From contig JAGXFQ010000028.1 of the NCBI GenBank assembly GCA_024637145.1, forward strand, positions 1 to 64,000: DNA of 64,000 nt. Reading direction: 5' to 3'. The number at the start of each line of letters is the position of its first letter. Positions within the stretch are counted from its first letter, which is position 1. This document shows positions 8,507-16,276 of this stretch, piece by piece. Both the position numbers and the translations under genes were made by a program. The notes below the pieces were generated by a model. The model did not search any database. It worked only from the letters and a program-made list of their open reading frames with translations, and was not told the DNA's origin. Source of the DNA: Desulfobulbaceae bacterium (GTDB lineage: Bacteria > Desulfobacterota > Desulfobulbia > Desulfobulbales > SURF-16).

Positions 8507-9286
8507 CTACTTCTCCGAGCTGACCTCAAGCCGCAGATAGAGGTCACCTCTTTTGCCCCTGCCATTGCTCCTGCCCTTGCCCTTAAGCCGGAGCTTGCGG
8601 CCACTGCTGCTGCCCCCGGGAATCTTCACTTTCAGCAGCTGCTGTTTCTGCTCATCATTCAGCACGACAACCTGTATCCATTTGCCCTGGCGCAATTCCT
8701 CACCACTGAGGGTGATGTGGTAGATGAGATCCAGATCAGGGGGCGGAGCAGGGGCATTTCCTGAGAGGGTGCCCACCATTTTGCTGATATTTTTGAGCAG
8801 GCCGCTTTTGATTTTCTTACCGTTCACTGAGCCACGCAGGATCGGGCCGACCAGGGAACCGAAGAAAAAGAGACCCCCCACCAGGAAACCGCCCCGGCCG
8901 CCCAGCAAGGTGTGCTTTAAAAAAGTGGGGTTGGCCCGAAATCCCGAGCGTTGAAACTGCTGCAGCAGCCCCTGGAGCATCTGCTGAAAACGAGGGTCCT
9001 GAAAAAGGTCGCGGAGAATCTCCTCCTGGCTGTAGTTAAATCCGGACTCACCGGGGCTGTCCCGGTGGGCGCTGCCTCCAAGGCGGGCCCGGTCATAGCG
9101 CCGCCGTTTAAGAGGATCCGTGAGCACGCCGTAGGCCTCGGCAATCTCCTTAAATTTTTCCTCGGCCTGGGGATTATCAGGATTACGGTCCGGATGATAC
9201 TGCATGGCAAGGGTGCGATAGCGTTTGCGTATCTCCTCCTCTTGTGCCGCGGAGGTCACCCCCAGGATCTGGTAATAATCCTTCAC
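8507..9286 (-). CDS. J-domain chaperone protein (DnaJ/CbpA-like)
   Basis: Cytoplasmic co-chaperone of 259 residues. An N-terminal J domain (DYYQILGV, then HPDRNPDN with the essential HPD) would stimulate DnaK. A Gly-rich middle follows, which may include a short hydrophobic segment ([19 protein letters not shown]). The C-terminus carries a substrate-binding piece ([31 protein letters not shown]). There is no zinc-finger region. I chose the GTG at 9286 because it overlaps the cobS stop as GTGA and has a G-rich site just upstream, which suggests coupled translation. An upstream start at 9340 would run 58 bases into cobS. Confidence 0.85.
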   Translation of the reverse strand: MKDYYQILGVTSAAQEEEIRKRYRTLAMQYHPDRNPDNPQAEEKFKEIAEAYGVLTDPLKRRRYDRARLGGSAHRDSPGESGFNYSQEEILRDLFQDPRFQQMLQGLLQQFQRSGFRANPTFLKHTLLGGRGGFLVGGLFFFGSLVGPILRGSVNGKKIKSGLLKNISKMVGTLSGNAPAPPPDLDLIYHITLSGEELRQGKWIQVVVLNDEQKQQLLKVKIPGGSSSGRKLRLKGKGRSNGRGKRGDLYLRLEVSSEK

Positions 9287-10029
9287 CAAGCCCCCTTGCT
9301 CAGCAAGGCTGCTGCCAGCCAACCGGCGGCCTCGCTCCACTCAATGGCCGCCCCCAGCACATCACCGGTAACGCCGCCCAGGCCCTTATTGGCCTGAAAA
9401 CGGAGCCACAACGGGGGCAGGAGACAAACCAGCAGCAGACCAAGACCTGACCAGCCACAGAGGGCCAGAGGAGCCAGAAAAAGAGCCGCGGCCAGCAGAC
9501 GGGGCAGCGACACCTTGCCCACCACAAAATGGCCGGTGCCGCTCCTGCGGGGATAGCGAGCCCTGAAGGCGGTCACCAGCATGGCAAAACGAGCCGTAGC
9601 CGGCACCATGGCCAGAAGCAGCAGATTCTCCGGAGCCGCCAGCAGGGCCTGGAGGCCCGCTGTCTTAAGAAGCAAGACCATGACCAGTCCCACCACGCCA
9701 AAGGCGCCCACATGGGAATCCTTCATAATGGCAAGCCGGCGCTGGGCCTCAAAGCTGCCGCCAAAACCGTCACAGAGATCAGCGACCCCGTCCAGGTGGA
9801 GGCCACGGCTCAGCCAGGCCGAGCCGCCCACCAGCACCACGGCCAGGGCCAGGCTGCTCATCCCCAGGTAAAGGCCGAGCCAGGCGCCCAGGGCCAGCAG
9901 ACCGCCGATAACCAGACCAGCAGCCGGGAAAAAGAGAACGCTCCTCTCCATATCATCCTGGCTCGCCTGAGGGGGGCCCACCGGCAGGATGGTGAGAAAG
10001 GAGAGGGCTATCCAAATGGGCTTACACAT
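9283..10029 (-). CDS. cobS: Adenosylcobinamide-GDP ribazoletransferase
   Basis: Inner-membrane enzyme that joins adenosylcobinamide-GDP to alpha-ribazole (or its phosphate) in the last steps of cobalamin synthesis. The 248-residue product is very hydrophobic, with 5-7 likely membrane helices. It has the family motifs [10 protein letters not shown] at the N-terminus and [17 protein letters not shown], whose Asp residues bind metal. It lies 23 bases after cobT, which makes the alpha-ribazole phosphate it uses, so the two act in sequence. A J-domain gene is coupled to its 3' end. Confidence 0.95.
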   Translation of the reverse strand: MCKPIWIALSFLTILPVGPPQASQDDMERSVLFFPAAGLVIGGLLALGAWLGLYLGMSSLALAVVLVGGSAWLSRGLHLDGVADLCDGFGGSFEAQRRLAIMKDSHVGAFGVVGLVMVLLLKTAGLQALLAAPENLLLLAMVPATARFAMLVTAFRARYPRRSGTGHFVVGKVSLPRLLAAALFLAPLALCGWSGLGLLLVCLLPPLWLRFQANKGLGGVTGDVLGAAIEWSEAAGWLAAALLSKGAW

Positions 10030-10052
10030 AAATAATCACCGCTCTATCCATC

Positions 10053-11141
10053 TCAGGTATCCGTAGTGCCAGCCAGGATCTCGCCTGGAGTGACCCCGGC
10101 CTCGCCAAAGGTGGCCATCTGGGTGAGGATCTTCACCCCCGCCTCAATAAGACCCATGGCCAGGGCCGCGCCGGTCCCCTCTCCCAGGCGCAGACCCAGG
10201 TGCAGAATGGGACGAATAGCCCTCTTTTCAAAGAAGAGACGGTGGCCCTGTTCGGCCGACATATGACTGAAAAAACAATATTCAAGCACAGTGGGGTTCA
10301 TCTCCATGGCGGTGAGGGCGGCGGCACTGGCAATAAACCCGTCCACCACCACCGCCACCTTGCGGCGGGCAGACTCCAGAATCATGCCGCAGAGAGCGGC
10401 GATCTCCAGCCCACCCAGAGCGGCTAGGGTACTCAAGGGGTCCTGGCACAGGCCGGCGTTGACCACCAGGGCGTCCGCCACCACCTGGATCTTATGGGCC
10501 AGAACCGTGTCGGAAATGCCTGTGCCGCGTCCAGTGATCTGGTCAGCCGGAATATCCATGAAGCTGGCAAAAAGGGCGGCAGCGGGGGTGGTGTTGCCGA
10601 TACCCATCTCGCCGGTCCCCAGGATCTCCGCCCCGTCAGCAATGGCCTGAGAAGCCACCTCAACACCGACGCCCATGGCAGCCAGGGCCTCCTCTTCGGT
10701 CATGGCCGGGCCTTTCCTGATATTGGCGGTGCCGGCCTTGACCTTGGCCTGGATGAGGCCCTGGCCGGTCAACGGCACAGCGACCCCGACATCGATAACC
10801 CGCACCTGGGCCCCCACATGGTTGGCCAGGACATTGACCCCGGCCCCGCCGGCCAGAAAATTCGCCACCATCTGCGGGGTCACCTCAGCCGGTACGGCGC
10901 TGACGCCCTCCTCCACCACGCCGTGATCACCGGCAAAGGTAAGAATGATCTTGCAGGCCACGGAAGGGTTGAGGGTGGCCTGGATCCCGCATAGCCGTTT
11001 TGCCATCTCCTCCAGCAGGCCCAAGGCCCCCAGGGGTTTAGTCAAATTATCCAGCCGCACCTGGGCCTGGGCCATAATCTTCTGGTCAACCGGCTCTATG
11101 GCGGCCAGGAGCCCTTGTAAACTTTCTCTGTTAAATGACAT
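10053..11141 (-). CDS. cobT: Nicotinate-nucleotide-dimethylbenzimidazole phosphoribosyltransferase
   Basis: Activates the lower-ligand base (such as dimethylbenzimidazole) by transferring phosphoribose from nicotinate mononucleotide. The length of 362 residues is normal. Recognisable motifs are LDNLTKPLGALG near residue 30, FAGDHGVVEEGVSAVP, GEMGIGNTTPAAAL and, near the end, LRLGEGTGAALAM with the catalytic glutamate. The start has AGAGGAAGC just upstream. It lies between the CbiR-like gene and cobS in a cobamide operon. Confidence 0.97.
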   Translation of the reverse strand: MSFNRESLQGLLAAIEPVDQKIMAQAQVRLDNLTKPLGALGLLEEMAKRLCGIQATLNPSVACKIILTFAGDHGVVEEGVSAVPAEVTPQMVANFLAGGAGVNVLANHVGAQVRVIDVGVAVPLTGQGLIQAKVKAGTANIRKGPAMTEEEALAAMGVGVEVASQAIADGAEILGTGEMGIGNTTPAAALFASFMDIPADQITGRGTGISDTVLAHKIQVVADALVVNAGLCQDPLSTLAALGGLEIAALCGMILESARRKVAVVVDGFIASAAALTAMEMNPTVLEYCFFSHMSAEQGHRLFFEKRAIRPILHLGLRLGEGTGAALAMGLIEAGVKILTQMATFGEAGVTPGEILAGTTDT

Positions 11142-11194
11142 AAGCTTCCTCTTTATCTGCCCAAGGTTAAGACCTCGACACTTGCAAAGGTGGC

Positions 11195-11386
11195 TTACAC
11201 CACCCGGATGACCTTCTCCTCCAGCCGCCAGAACCTGGGGCCAGGAGGCGGCGGCAACTGCCGGTGCAACTCCCGGGGCAGCTGCTGACAGTGGCGGCGC
11301 AGATCGCGATCCAACACCTCACCACGGCCGATCTTTTTCTGCCGGCCCGGCGGCAATTCCTGACCACGGGCCTCTTTTTTCCTCAC
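11195..11386 (-). CDS. Short basic hypothetical protein, 63 aa
   Basis: Small reading frame in the 270-base gap between the CbiR-like gene and cobT, starting with GTG. The product is basic (many Arg/Lys) and Pro-rich at LHRQLPPPPGPRFW. It has no membrane segment and I do not recognise it. Support comes only from its codon use, which follows the G/C third-position pattern of the neighbours, and from the orderly end before cobT. The ribosome site is weak. It could be noise. Confidence 0.35.
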   Translation of the reverse strand: MRKKEARGQELPPGRQKKIGRGEVLDRDLRRHCQQLPRELHRQLPPPPGPRFWRLEEKVIRVV

Positions 11387-11413
11387 ACCAAGGTGAAGAT
11401 CTTTTTTCGTGAT

Positions 11414-12217
11414 TCATCCCTTTTCTCCATCTTGAAAGGGCTGCCAGGCCTCATGCAGCACAGCAAGGGATTGACAGACCTGAGTCAAATCATAGAGCTC
11501 CAGGGTAACAACCCCCCGGTACTCCCGGTTGACAAGTTTCCGGCCAAGGCTCCTTAAAAAAGGGCCATCTTCGGCCAGTAAGGGACGATGGTCCCGCCCA
11601 GGGGAGGCGCCATGGAGGTGGACATGGCGCCAATGGGGCAGCGCCCAGAAATCAGCTTGATGATTATAACGGAGAGTATGGCCAAAATCGATACAAAAAC
11701 CAAAGCCGGCGGCAGCTATAATCTCTGCCACCAGAGCGAAATCATAGCCGATATTTTCAATACCAATTTTTTCCTGCCACCGGCCGCAGCGGCAGGCCAG
11801 GGTCTGCAGGGAATCTCGGAGATTGTCCTGCCAGGCCCCCACCGCCATATCGTGATCCAGATCAAGATGGAGATCAAAGGCCAAGGGGTTGAGGGGCCCG
11901 GTCTCCTCCAGCAGGCGGCACACCTCAGCAATCCCCTCCTGTCGCTTCCTCTTATCATTGCTGCCCAGCTGCAGATCAAGGGGGAGGTGGACGGTATAGG
12001 AGAGTCCATGATCGCCGGCCAGGCGGCTCAGAAGATCGATATCTGGCTGATGGCTGAGCAGGCTGCGGGCCTTTGACTCAAAAAAAAGAAGCTGCACCGC
12101 ATCCACCTGCCCGGCCAGGGCGCGGACATTCTCCTCCAGACCGGCGGGCAGCACAAAGGAAGTGGTGCCCAGGAGCCAGGGGTATGCCGGGGCCGCCGGC
12201 AGATTCCTTAAGGACAC
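11414..12217 (-). CDS. cbiR: TIM-barrel cobamide-remodelling phosphodiesterase, CbiR-like
   Basis: Protein of 267 residues of the sugar phosphate isomerase/AP endonuclease 2 superfamily. Metal-site-like positions are visible in TVHLPLDL, FDLHLDLDHD, IGIENIGYD, FCIDFGHT and HVHLHGAS. CbiR enzymes of this fold cut the nucleotide loop of cobamides, so that the lower ligand can be exchanged. The assignment rests on the fold plus its place directly upstream of cobT and cobS, which rebuild that loop. It starts with GTG and overlaps the preceding gene by 10 bases. It could instead be another member of the barrel family. Confidence 0.7.
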   Translation of the reverse strand: MSLRNLPAAPAYPWLLGTTSFVLPAGLEENVRALAGQVDAVQLLFFESKARSLLSHQPDIDLLSRLAGDHGLSYTVHLPLDLQLGSNDKRKRQEGIAEVCRLLEETGPLNPLAFDLHLDLDHDMAVGAWQDNLRDSLQTLACRCGRWQEKIGIENIGYDFALVAEIIAAAGFGFCIDFGHTLRYNHQADFWALPHWRHVHLHGASPGRDHRPLLAEDGPFLRSLGRKLVNREYRGVVTLELYDLTQVCQSLAVLHEAWQPFQDGEKG

Positions 12218-12993
12218 AGCTGCACCATTACCCCGCTTCTTTCTTGCCAGGCGAGAGAGATTTCCGGAAGGGAGAAGCCGTTTTGCCGGGTGGCCAGGAA
12301 GCCGGTAACCGCCTCCAGGGCCAGATCCGGCAGATTATTGGTCTCACTCAGATGAGCAAGCACCACATGCTGCAGCCGGTCATGGAGAAGATCGCCAAGG
12401 AAACGGGCCGCATCAAGATTGCCGAGATGGCCCTGCCTGGACCGGACCCGCTGCTGAAGATGAAGGGGATAGGGACCCTGGGCCAGCATCTCCAGATCAT
12501 GATTGCACTCCAAGACCAGGCCGTGACAACCGGCCAGGCGCTGCAGCAGAAGACGGCTCACCATGCCGGTATCCGTACAGAAACCCAGACCTATCCCCTC
12601 ATGCTCCACCACAAAGCCCACCGGATCCACGGTATCATGGGAAATAGCAAAAGGATGGATGGAGAAGCCGGCAAAGGAGAATCTCTCCCCGGTCTTAAAA
12701 GGCTGATAATCCTTGATCTGACCAAGGCGAGGGGCGGCCACCTGAAAGGTGGCCTCATTGGCCAGGAGGGCGGTGTTATATTTACGGGCCAGGATCCCGG
12801 CCCCTTTGATGTGGTCATTATGTTCATGGGTGAGTAAAACTCCCTCCACCCTGGCCATGGAACCGCCGGCTTCAGTAAGGCGCCGGCATATTTCCTTACC
12901 GGAGAAACCGGCATCAATGAGCAGGGCCCGGCCCCCTGCCTCCACATAGGTGGCGTTGCCCTTACTGCCGCTGCCCAGTACGCAAAATTTCAT
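12208..12993 (-). CDS. MBL-fold metallo-hydrolase, YycJ/WalJ-like
   Basis: Zinc-dependent hydrolase of 261 residues with an intact metallo-beta-lactamase core. The opening VLGSGSKGNATYVEAGG is typical of the YycJ/WalJ group, followed by LTHEHNDHIKG (the HxHxDH metal motif), ISHDT and FCTDTG. Relatives act as 5'-3' DNA exonucleases or are linked to wall signalling; the function here is not known. It is the first gene of the run that continues into the CbiR-like gene and cobT. A GGGG stretch lies close ahead of its ATG. Confidence 0.85.
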   Translation of the reverse strand: MKFCVLGSGSKGNATYVEAGGRALLIDAGFSGKEICRRLTEAGGSMARVEGVLLTHEHNDHIKGAGILARKYNTALLANEATFQVAAPRLGQIKDYQPFKTGERFSFAGFSIHPFAISHDTVDPVGFVVEHEGIGLGFCTDTGMVSRLLLQRLAGCHGLVLECNHDLEMLAQGPYPLHLQQRVRSRQGHLGNLDAARFLGDLLHDRLQHVVLAHLSETNNLPDLALEAVTGFLATRQNGFSLPEISLAWQERSGVMVQLCP

Positions 12994-13277
12994 TTCCCCA
13001 TCGCCTGCATACCTTTTGGAGCAATTGTGATTATCATCGTTATTTCAGCCGCTAAAGGCAGGATGGCTGGGGCCAAACCAGCACGGACCCGAAAAAATCC
13101 GGTTGCGGGCCGGGCATAAGGAAGAATAAAAGCATGAATTGCCTCCACTCACAAGGAGAAAATCAAGCCATAACCGTTGGCTTGGCCCGGTCTGCCGGCG
13201 GCTACGGTTCTTTCAGCGCCACTTCTTTGCTTGCGGTCGTGGCCCAGACAAAAAGACCAGGCGCTGAGGGGGCACCA

Positions 13278-13733
13278 TCAGAGACCGGTGTGTCCGAATC
13301 CCCCTGTGCCCCGAGCCGTCTCCTGCAGATCATCGACTTGCTCCAGAGTGGCCCGGCAGACCGGGGCCAGCACCAGCTGGGCAATCCGATCGCCGCGGCG
13401 AATAGTGCAGATCTGGCTGCCCAGGTTAATGAGTCCCACCATTATTTCGCCCCGGTAATCGGCATCAATGGTCCCTGGGGTGTTGATCACGGTGACGCCC
13501 TGCTTCATGGCCAGACCGCTGCGGGGCCGCACCTGAATCTCATAGCCGGGGGGAATGGCCACGGCCAGATTGGTGGGCAACAGGGCAATGGCCCCCGGCT
13601 CCAGGGTGCACTCCTTAACCACAGCCGCCTGGATATCCATGCCAGCGGCCAGGGCAGAATGATAGGCGGGCAGGTGCAACCCCTCTTTTTTCTCTTTATC
13701 GAGCCATTTTATTTGTAGCCTTACTCTCTCCAT
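13278..13733 (-). CDS. dut: Deoxyuridine 5'-triphosphate nucleotidohydrolase
   Basis: Trimeric dUTPase that turns dUTP into dUMP and keeps uracil out of DNA. The 151-residue product has the five family motifs, including GMDIQA (I), [12 protein letters not shown] (II), [16 protein letters not shown] (III, with the catalytic Asp), GDRIAQLVL (IV) and the C-terminal GTGGFGHTG (V). The ATG at 13733 has GGAG 5 bases upstream and is preferred to the GTG just before it. The gene has its own upstream region shared with the divergent membrane-protein pair. Confidence 0.95.
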   Translation of the reverse strand: MERVRLQIKWLDKEKKEGLHLPAYHSALAAGMDIQAAVVKECTLEPGAIALLPTNLAVAIPPGYEIQVRPRSGLAMKQGVTVINTPGTIDADYRGEIMVGLINLGSQICTIRRGDRIAQLVLAPVCRATLEQVDDLQETARGTGGFGHTGL

Positions 13734-13893
13734 CACCTCTCCTGTCTAGCCTGGCAAATCACCAAGACGCGCCTTGAGCTGGCTTATATCTACCAAATAC
13801 CCTGAGCAGGCCAAGACATTTCTGACCCACTGCTCTGGCCCTTTTTTTTGAGGGAGGGAGTTCACCGGCCCACCACTAAATTGTCGCAGAAAG

Positions 13894-14068
13894 TGTGGCA
13901 CCAACACGTATGTGGCGCAGACCCTGCCACATATTCCGTGGCACATCCCGCCCTTCCCGGCCCTTATCCGCACCACACTTTTGTGGCACCGATAAAAATA
14001 TCTTCTGAAAAAACGCTCTATTATAGGGAAAATACACAGACACTTTTCTTTGTGGCACGGCCCATGCT
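13894..14068 (+). promoter_or_regulatory. Sigma-54-like promoter with TGTGGC repeat array
   Basis: At 14053-14068 the sequence TGGCAC-N5-ATGCT keeps the invariant GG and GC of sigma-54 promoters, exactly 10 bases apart. Upstream lie at least five further TGTGGC-type motifs: 13894, 13911, 13925 (reverse), 13938 and 13982. TGTGGC at 13911-13916 and GCCACA at 13926-13931 make an inverted repeat. This looks like an enhancer array for an activator protein, with output toward the two membrane-protein genes at 14134. The 400-base gap also holds the promoter of dut. Confidence 0.5.
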
Positions 14069-14133
14069 CATTACCTGACAACAGCAGCAGTACAAGCCAA
14101 TCCCTGAAACCCCAGAGAGCAAGGAGGACGGCC

Positions 14134-14346
14134 ATGAAAGAGAGAGCAGGAATTATCCAGCCCATCCCAAAAACCCGCGACACCCAGAAAGACCTCAATC
14201 AGGCCGGCAAGATTGGCCTGGCCATGGTCATCACCTTTGCCGGCCTGGTGGGCAGCTGGGGCCTGGCATGTCTGATCGGCGCCCTGAGCAGCCAGGGAAT
14301 CGGCCAGGTCATCCAGGGTGTTTTCAGCGCCATCAACGGCATGTAG
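14134..14346 (+). CDS. Small single-span membrane protein, 70 aa, unknown
   Basis: I do not recognise this protein. It has a short charged N-terminus with IQPIPKTRDTQKD, then one long Gly/Ala-rich membrane stretch at about residues 27-50 (LAMVITFAGLVGSWGLACLIG), and a second, weakly hydrophobic end. The ATG at 14134 follows a strong AAGGAGGA site. It is the first of two genes behind the sigma-54-like promoter. Its size and position suggest a small subunit of a membrane complex, but nothing in the sequence names that complex. Confidence 0.7.
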   Translation: MKERAGIIQPIPKTRDTQKDLNQAGKIGLAMVITFAGLVGSWGLACLIGALSSQGIGQVIQGVFSAINGM

Positions 14347-14399
14347 AGATCAAATCATTATAGAAAATTTAATAACCTCCACTTCAGAGGAGAACGACC

Positions 14400-14711
14400 A
14401 TGACGCAGCGCACCCAAAACAAGGAGAAGAGCATATTTTTGATCATCATGGCAGGGACAGCAGGGACCTTTGGCATCTGGGCCCTGATGGCCTTTGTCAC
14501 CGGTTTATCCTCTGTGGATTACCAGGTGGGGGAAATGCTCCGTCACTTCCTGGTGGCAACCGGCAATCTGGGGGAGTATGAGACCCTGGTGGATTTTTAC
14601 ACCCACATCAAGGGCGTGGAGTATCTGCTGGCCGGCGCCTTCTTTGTTGCCTTCCCGATATTTTTCAAATATATCAACCAGGCAGACAAGGCCCCTGGCA
14701 TCAAAACCTGA
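14400..14711 (+). CDS. Two-span membrane protein, 103 aa, unknown
   Basis: Unrecognised membrane protein with helices near residues 11-34 and 77-95. Between them lies a loop of about 40 residues with several acidic positions and His/Tyr (YQVGEMLRHFLVATG, then ETLVDFYTHIKGVEY). The start is preceded by GAGGAG. It lies 53 bases after the 70-residue protein and before a strong terminator, so the two form a complete two-gene unit. The loop histidines could bind a quinone or metal; that is speculation. Confidence 0.72.
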   Translation: MTQRTQNKEKSIFLIIMAGTAGTFGIWALMAFVTGLSSVDYQVGEMLRHFLVATGNLGEYETLVDFYTHIKGVEYLLAGAFFVAFPIFFKYINQADKAPGIKT

Positions 14712-14741
14712 AAAAAAGAGAGGACCTTTCTTTGCCATAGA

Positions 14742-14770
14742 AAAGCCGGGACATCTGTCCCGGCTTTGTT
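14742..14770 (+). terminator. Rho-independent terminator of the membrane-protein pair
   Basis: Arms AAAGCCGGGACA (14742-14753) and TGTCCCGGCTTT (14756-14767) form a perfect 12-base inverted repeat followed by a T-rich tail. It closes the two-gene plus-strand unit. Confidence 0.85.
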
Positions 14771-14867
14771 CTTTGCTTCACCCCTCAAAAAAAAGGTGCC
14801 AGCGTTTCTGCAACTCCTGCGGCGCCTGGCCGCCAGTCGCCGCTGCAGGCCTTGCAAAAACAACGGC

Positions 14868-16112
14868 TCACCGCACCTCATGATCTGCCACCGGGCCCAT
14901 GATAACGACACAAGGGTTGGCGCTAAAGAGTCTGCGAGCCAAGGCCGCAACTGCAGAAGCAGACACCTGCTCAAAATGGCTGACCACCTCGGCAAGAGGT
15001 ATATGCCGGCCGAAATAAAGCTCGTTCCGCGCATTTCTCACCATGCGCGACTCAAGATTCTCCGCTGCCAGATAGAGGCTGCCCCGCGTAAAATCCAGGG
15101 CGTGACGCATCTCATCAGGGAGCAGCTGCTCCTCCTTACCGAGAAGGAGCAGCTGCTCCCTGATAAGGTCCTGGGTTTCGTTGAGGGAGCCGGGGGCCAC
15201 ACCGCAGGAGACCCCCACATAGCCGCAATCGCTGTAGGACTCAATAAAGGAGGCAATGGAATAGGCCAGCCCCCTCTTCTCCCGGACCTCCTGGAAAAGC
15301 CGGGAACTCATATTGCCGCCGAGGATGTTATTCAACAGGACCAGAGCGAACCTCTCCTCAGAGGTGATGGCCAGCCCCTTGACCCCCATGACCAGCTGCA
15401 CCTGCTCCAACTCCTTGCTGACAATCCTGGTGGGCAAGGAGCGTTCAGGGAGGGGGGCCACCCGCTCATGGTTGCCGCTGCCCCCTGAAAAATCTCCCCA
15501 AAGGGGTTCCAAAAGCTGGCACAGTTGCTGATGATTCACATTACCGGCGCAACTGATCACCACCTTGGTTGGCGCATAATGGGACCCTATATAGCGCAAC
15601 ATCTGGGCGCCCTTCATCTGGCCCACCACCTGCGGATCACCCAGCACCGGCCGAGCCAGAGCATTGTCCCCCCAGAAACACTCCTCAAAAATATCATGAA
15701 CCTGCTCTTCAGGTACATCTTCCACCATGGAAATTTCCTGCAAAATCACCTGGCGCTCGCGACTGACCTCGTCCTCGGCAAATTGGGAATGGTGGAACAT
15801 ATCGGCAAAGATTTCGACCAGGGCCGACAACGTACTGTCCATAACCGTGGAGTAGAGACAGGTGGTATCCTTGGCGGTAAATGCATTGGCCATGCCGCCG
15901 AAACTGTCCAACTCCCGGGCCACCTGCTGCACCGACCGGCGGGCGGTGCCCTTGAAGAACATGTGTTCGATAAAATGGGAGATGCCGCTGGTGGCCGCCA
16001 CTTCGTCACGACTGCCCACATCCACCCAGATACCCAGGGCAACGGTACGGGCGGCAGGGATCTTTTCACTCACCACCCTGACGCCATTGCTAAAAACGGT
16101 TTTATTGTACAT
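14868..16112 (-). CDS. M16 family zinc peptidase (processing-peptidase-like)
   Basis: Cytoplasmic zinc peptidase of 414 residues resembling mitochondrial processing peptidase beta and bacterial PqqL/YmxG-type proteins. The inverted zinc motif HFIEHMFF lies near residue 50, with the downstream Glu in the ALVEIFADM region. The C-terminal half is the second M16 domain. I chose the ATG at 16112 (MYNKTVFSNGVRVV), since the family usually begins just before that beta strand. It follows pnp, as in many bacteria (pnp-ymxG order). An unusual 20-base inverted repeat lies inside the gene at 15114-15164. Confidence 0.92.
   Translation of the reverse strand: MYNKTVFSNGVRVVSEKIPAARTVALGIWVDVGSRDEVAATSGISHFIEHMFFKGTARRSVQQVARELDSFGGMANAFTAKDTTCLYSTVMDSTLSALVEIFADMFHHSQFAEDEVSRERQVILQEISMVEDVPEEQVHDIFEECFWGDNALARPVLGDPQVVGQMKGAQMLRYIGSHYAPTKVVISCAGNVNHQQLCQLLEPLWGDFSGGSGNHERVAPLPERSLPTRIVSKELEQVQLVMGVKGLAITSEERFALVLLNNILGGNMSSRLFQEVREKRGLAYSIASFIESYSDCGYVGVSCGVAPGSLNETQDLIREQLLLLGKEEQLLPDEMRHALDFTRGSLYLAAENLESRMVRNARNELYFGRHIPLAEVVSHFEQVSASAVAALARRLFSANPCVVIMGPVADHEVR
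15114..15164. repeat. Perfect 20-bp inverted repeat inside the M16 peptidase gene
   Basis: Arms at 15114-15133 and 15145-15164 are exact reverse complements, with 11 bases between. Each arm also contains the self-palindrome GGAGCAGCTGCTCC, so the arms double as direct repeats of that core. On the coding strand the repeat encodes the two similar stretches REQLLLLG and EEQLLPDE. Confidence 0.9.
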
Positions 16113-16221
16113 GCGAAGCCTTACATAGACATATTGATTCACCACAGAGTCCGGCTTTCACAAAAGCGCTCTTCTGCCGGTGGTTTTAAACAAAAAAAAC
16201 TGCACACATCCAGGCCATAAA

Positions 16222-16252
16222 AAAGGGCAGGGGATATAGTCCCCTGCCCTTT
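16222..16252 (-). terminator. Terminator downstream of pnp
   Basis: A perfect 13-base stem (16222-16234 with 16240-16252) and a 5-base loop is followed on the minus strand by a run of T. It lies just after the pnp stop and may limit readthrough into the M16 gene. Confidence 0.85.
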
Positions 16253-16276
16253 GGCCAATGAGCATCTTACCGATGT

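Noticed and set aside
13746-14198. Minus-strand 150-residue open frame between dut and the membrane proteins
   Set aside because: It runs through the promoter and repeat region, has odd Cys/His-rich composition without a known motif, and lacks a ribosome site.
14880-14945. Possible second promoter or small gene at the end of the M16 peptidase
   Set aside because: Only coding sequence of the peptidase is seen; no hairpin or promoter boxes.
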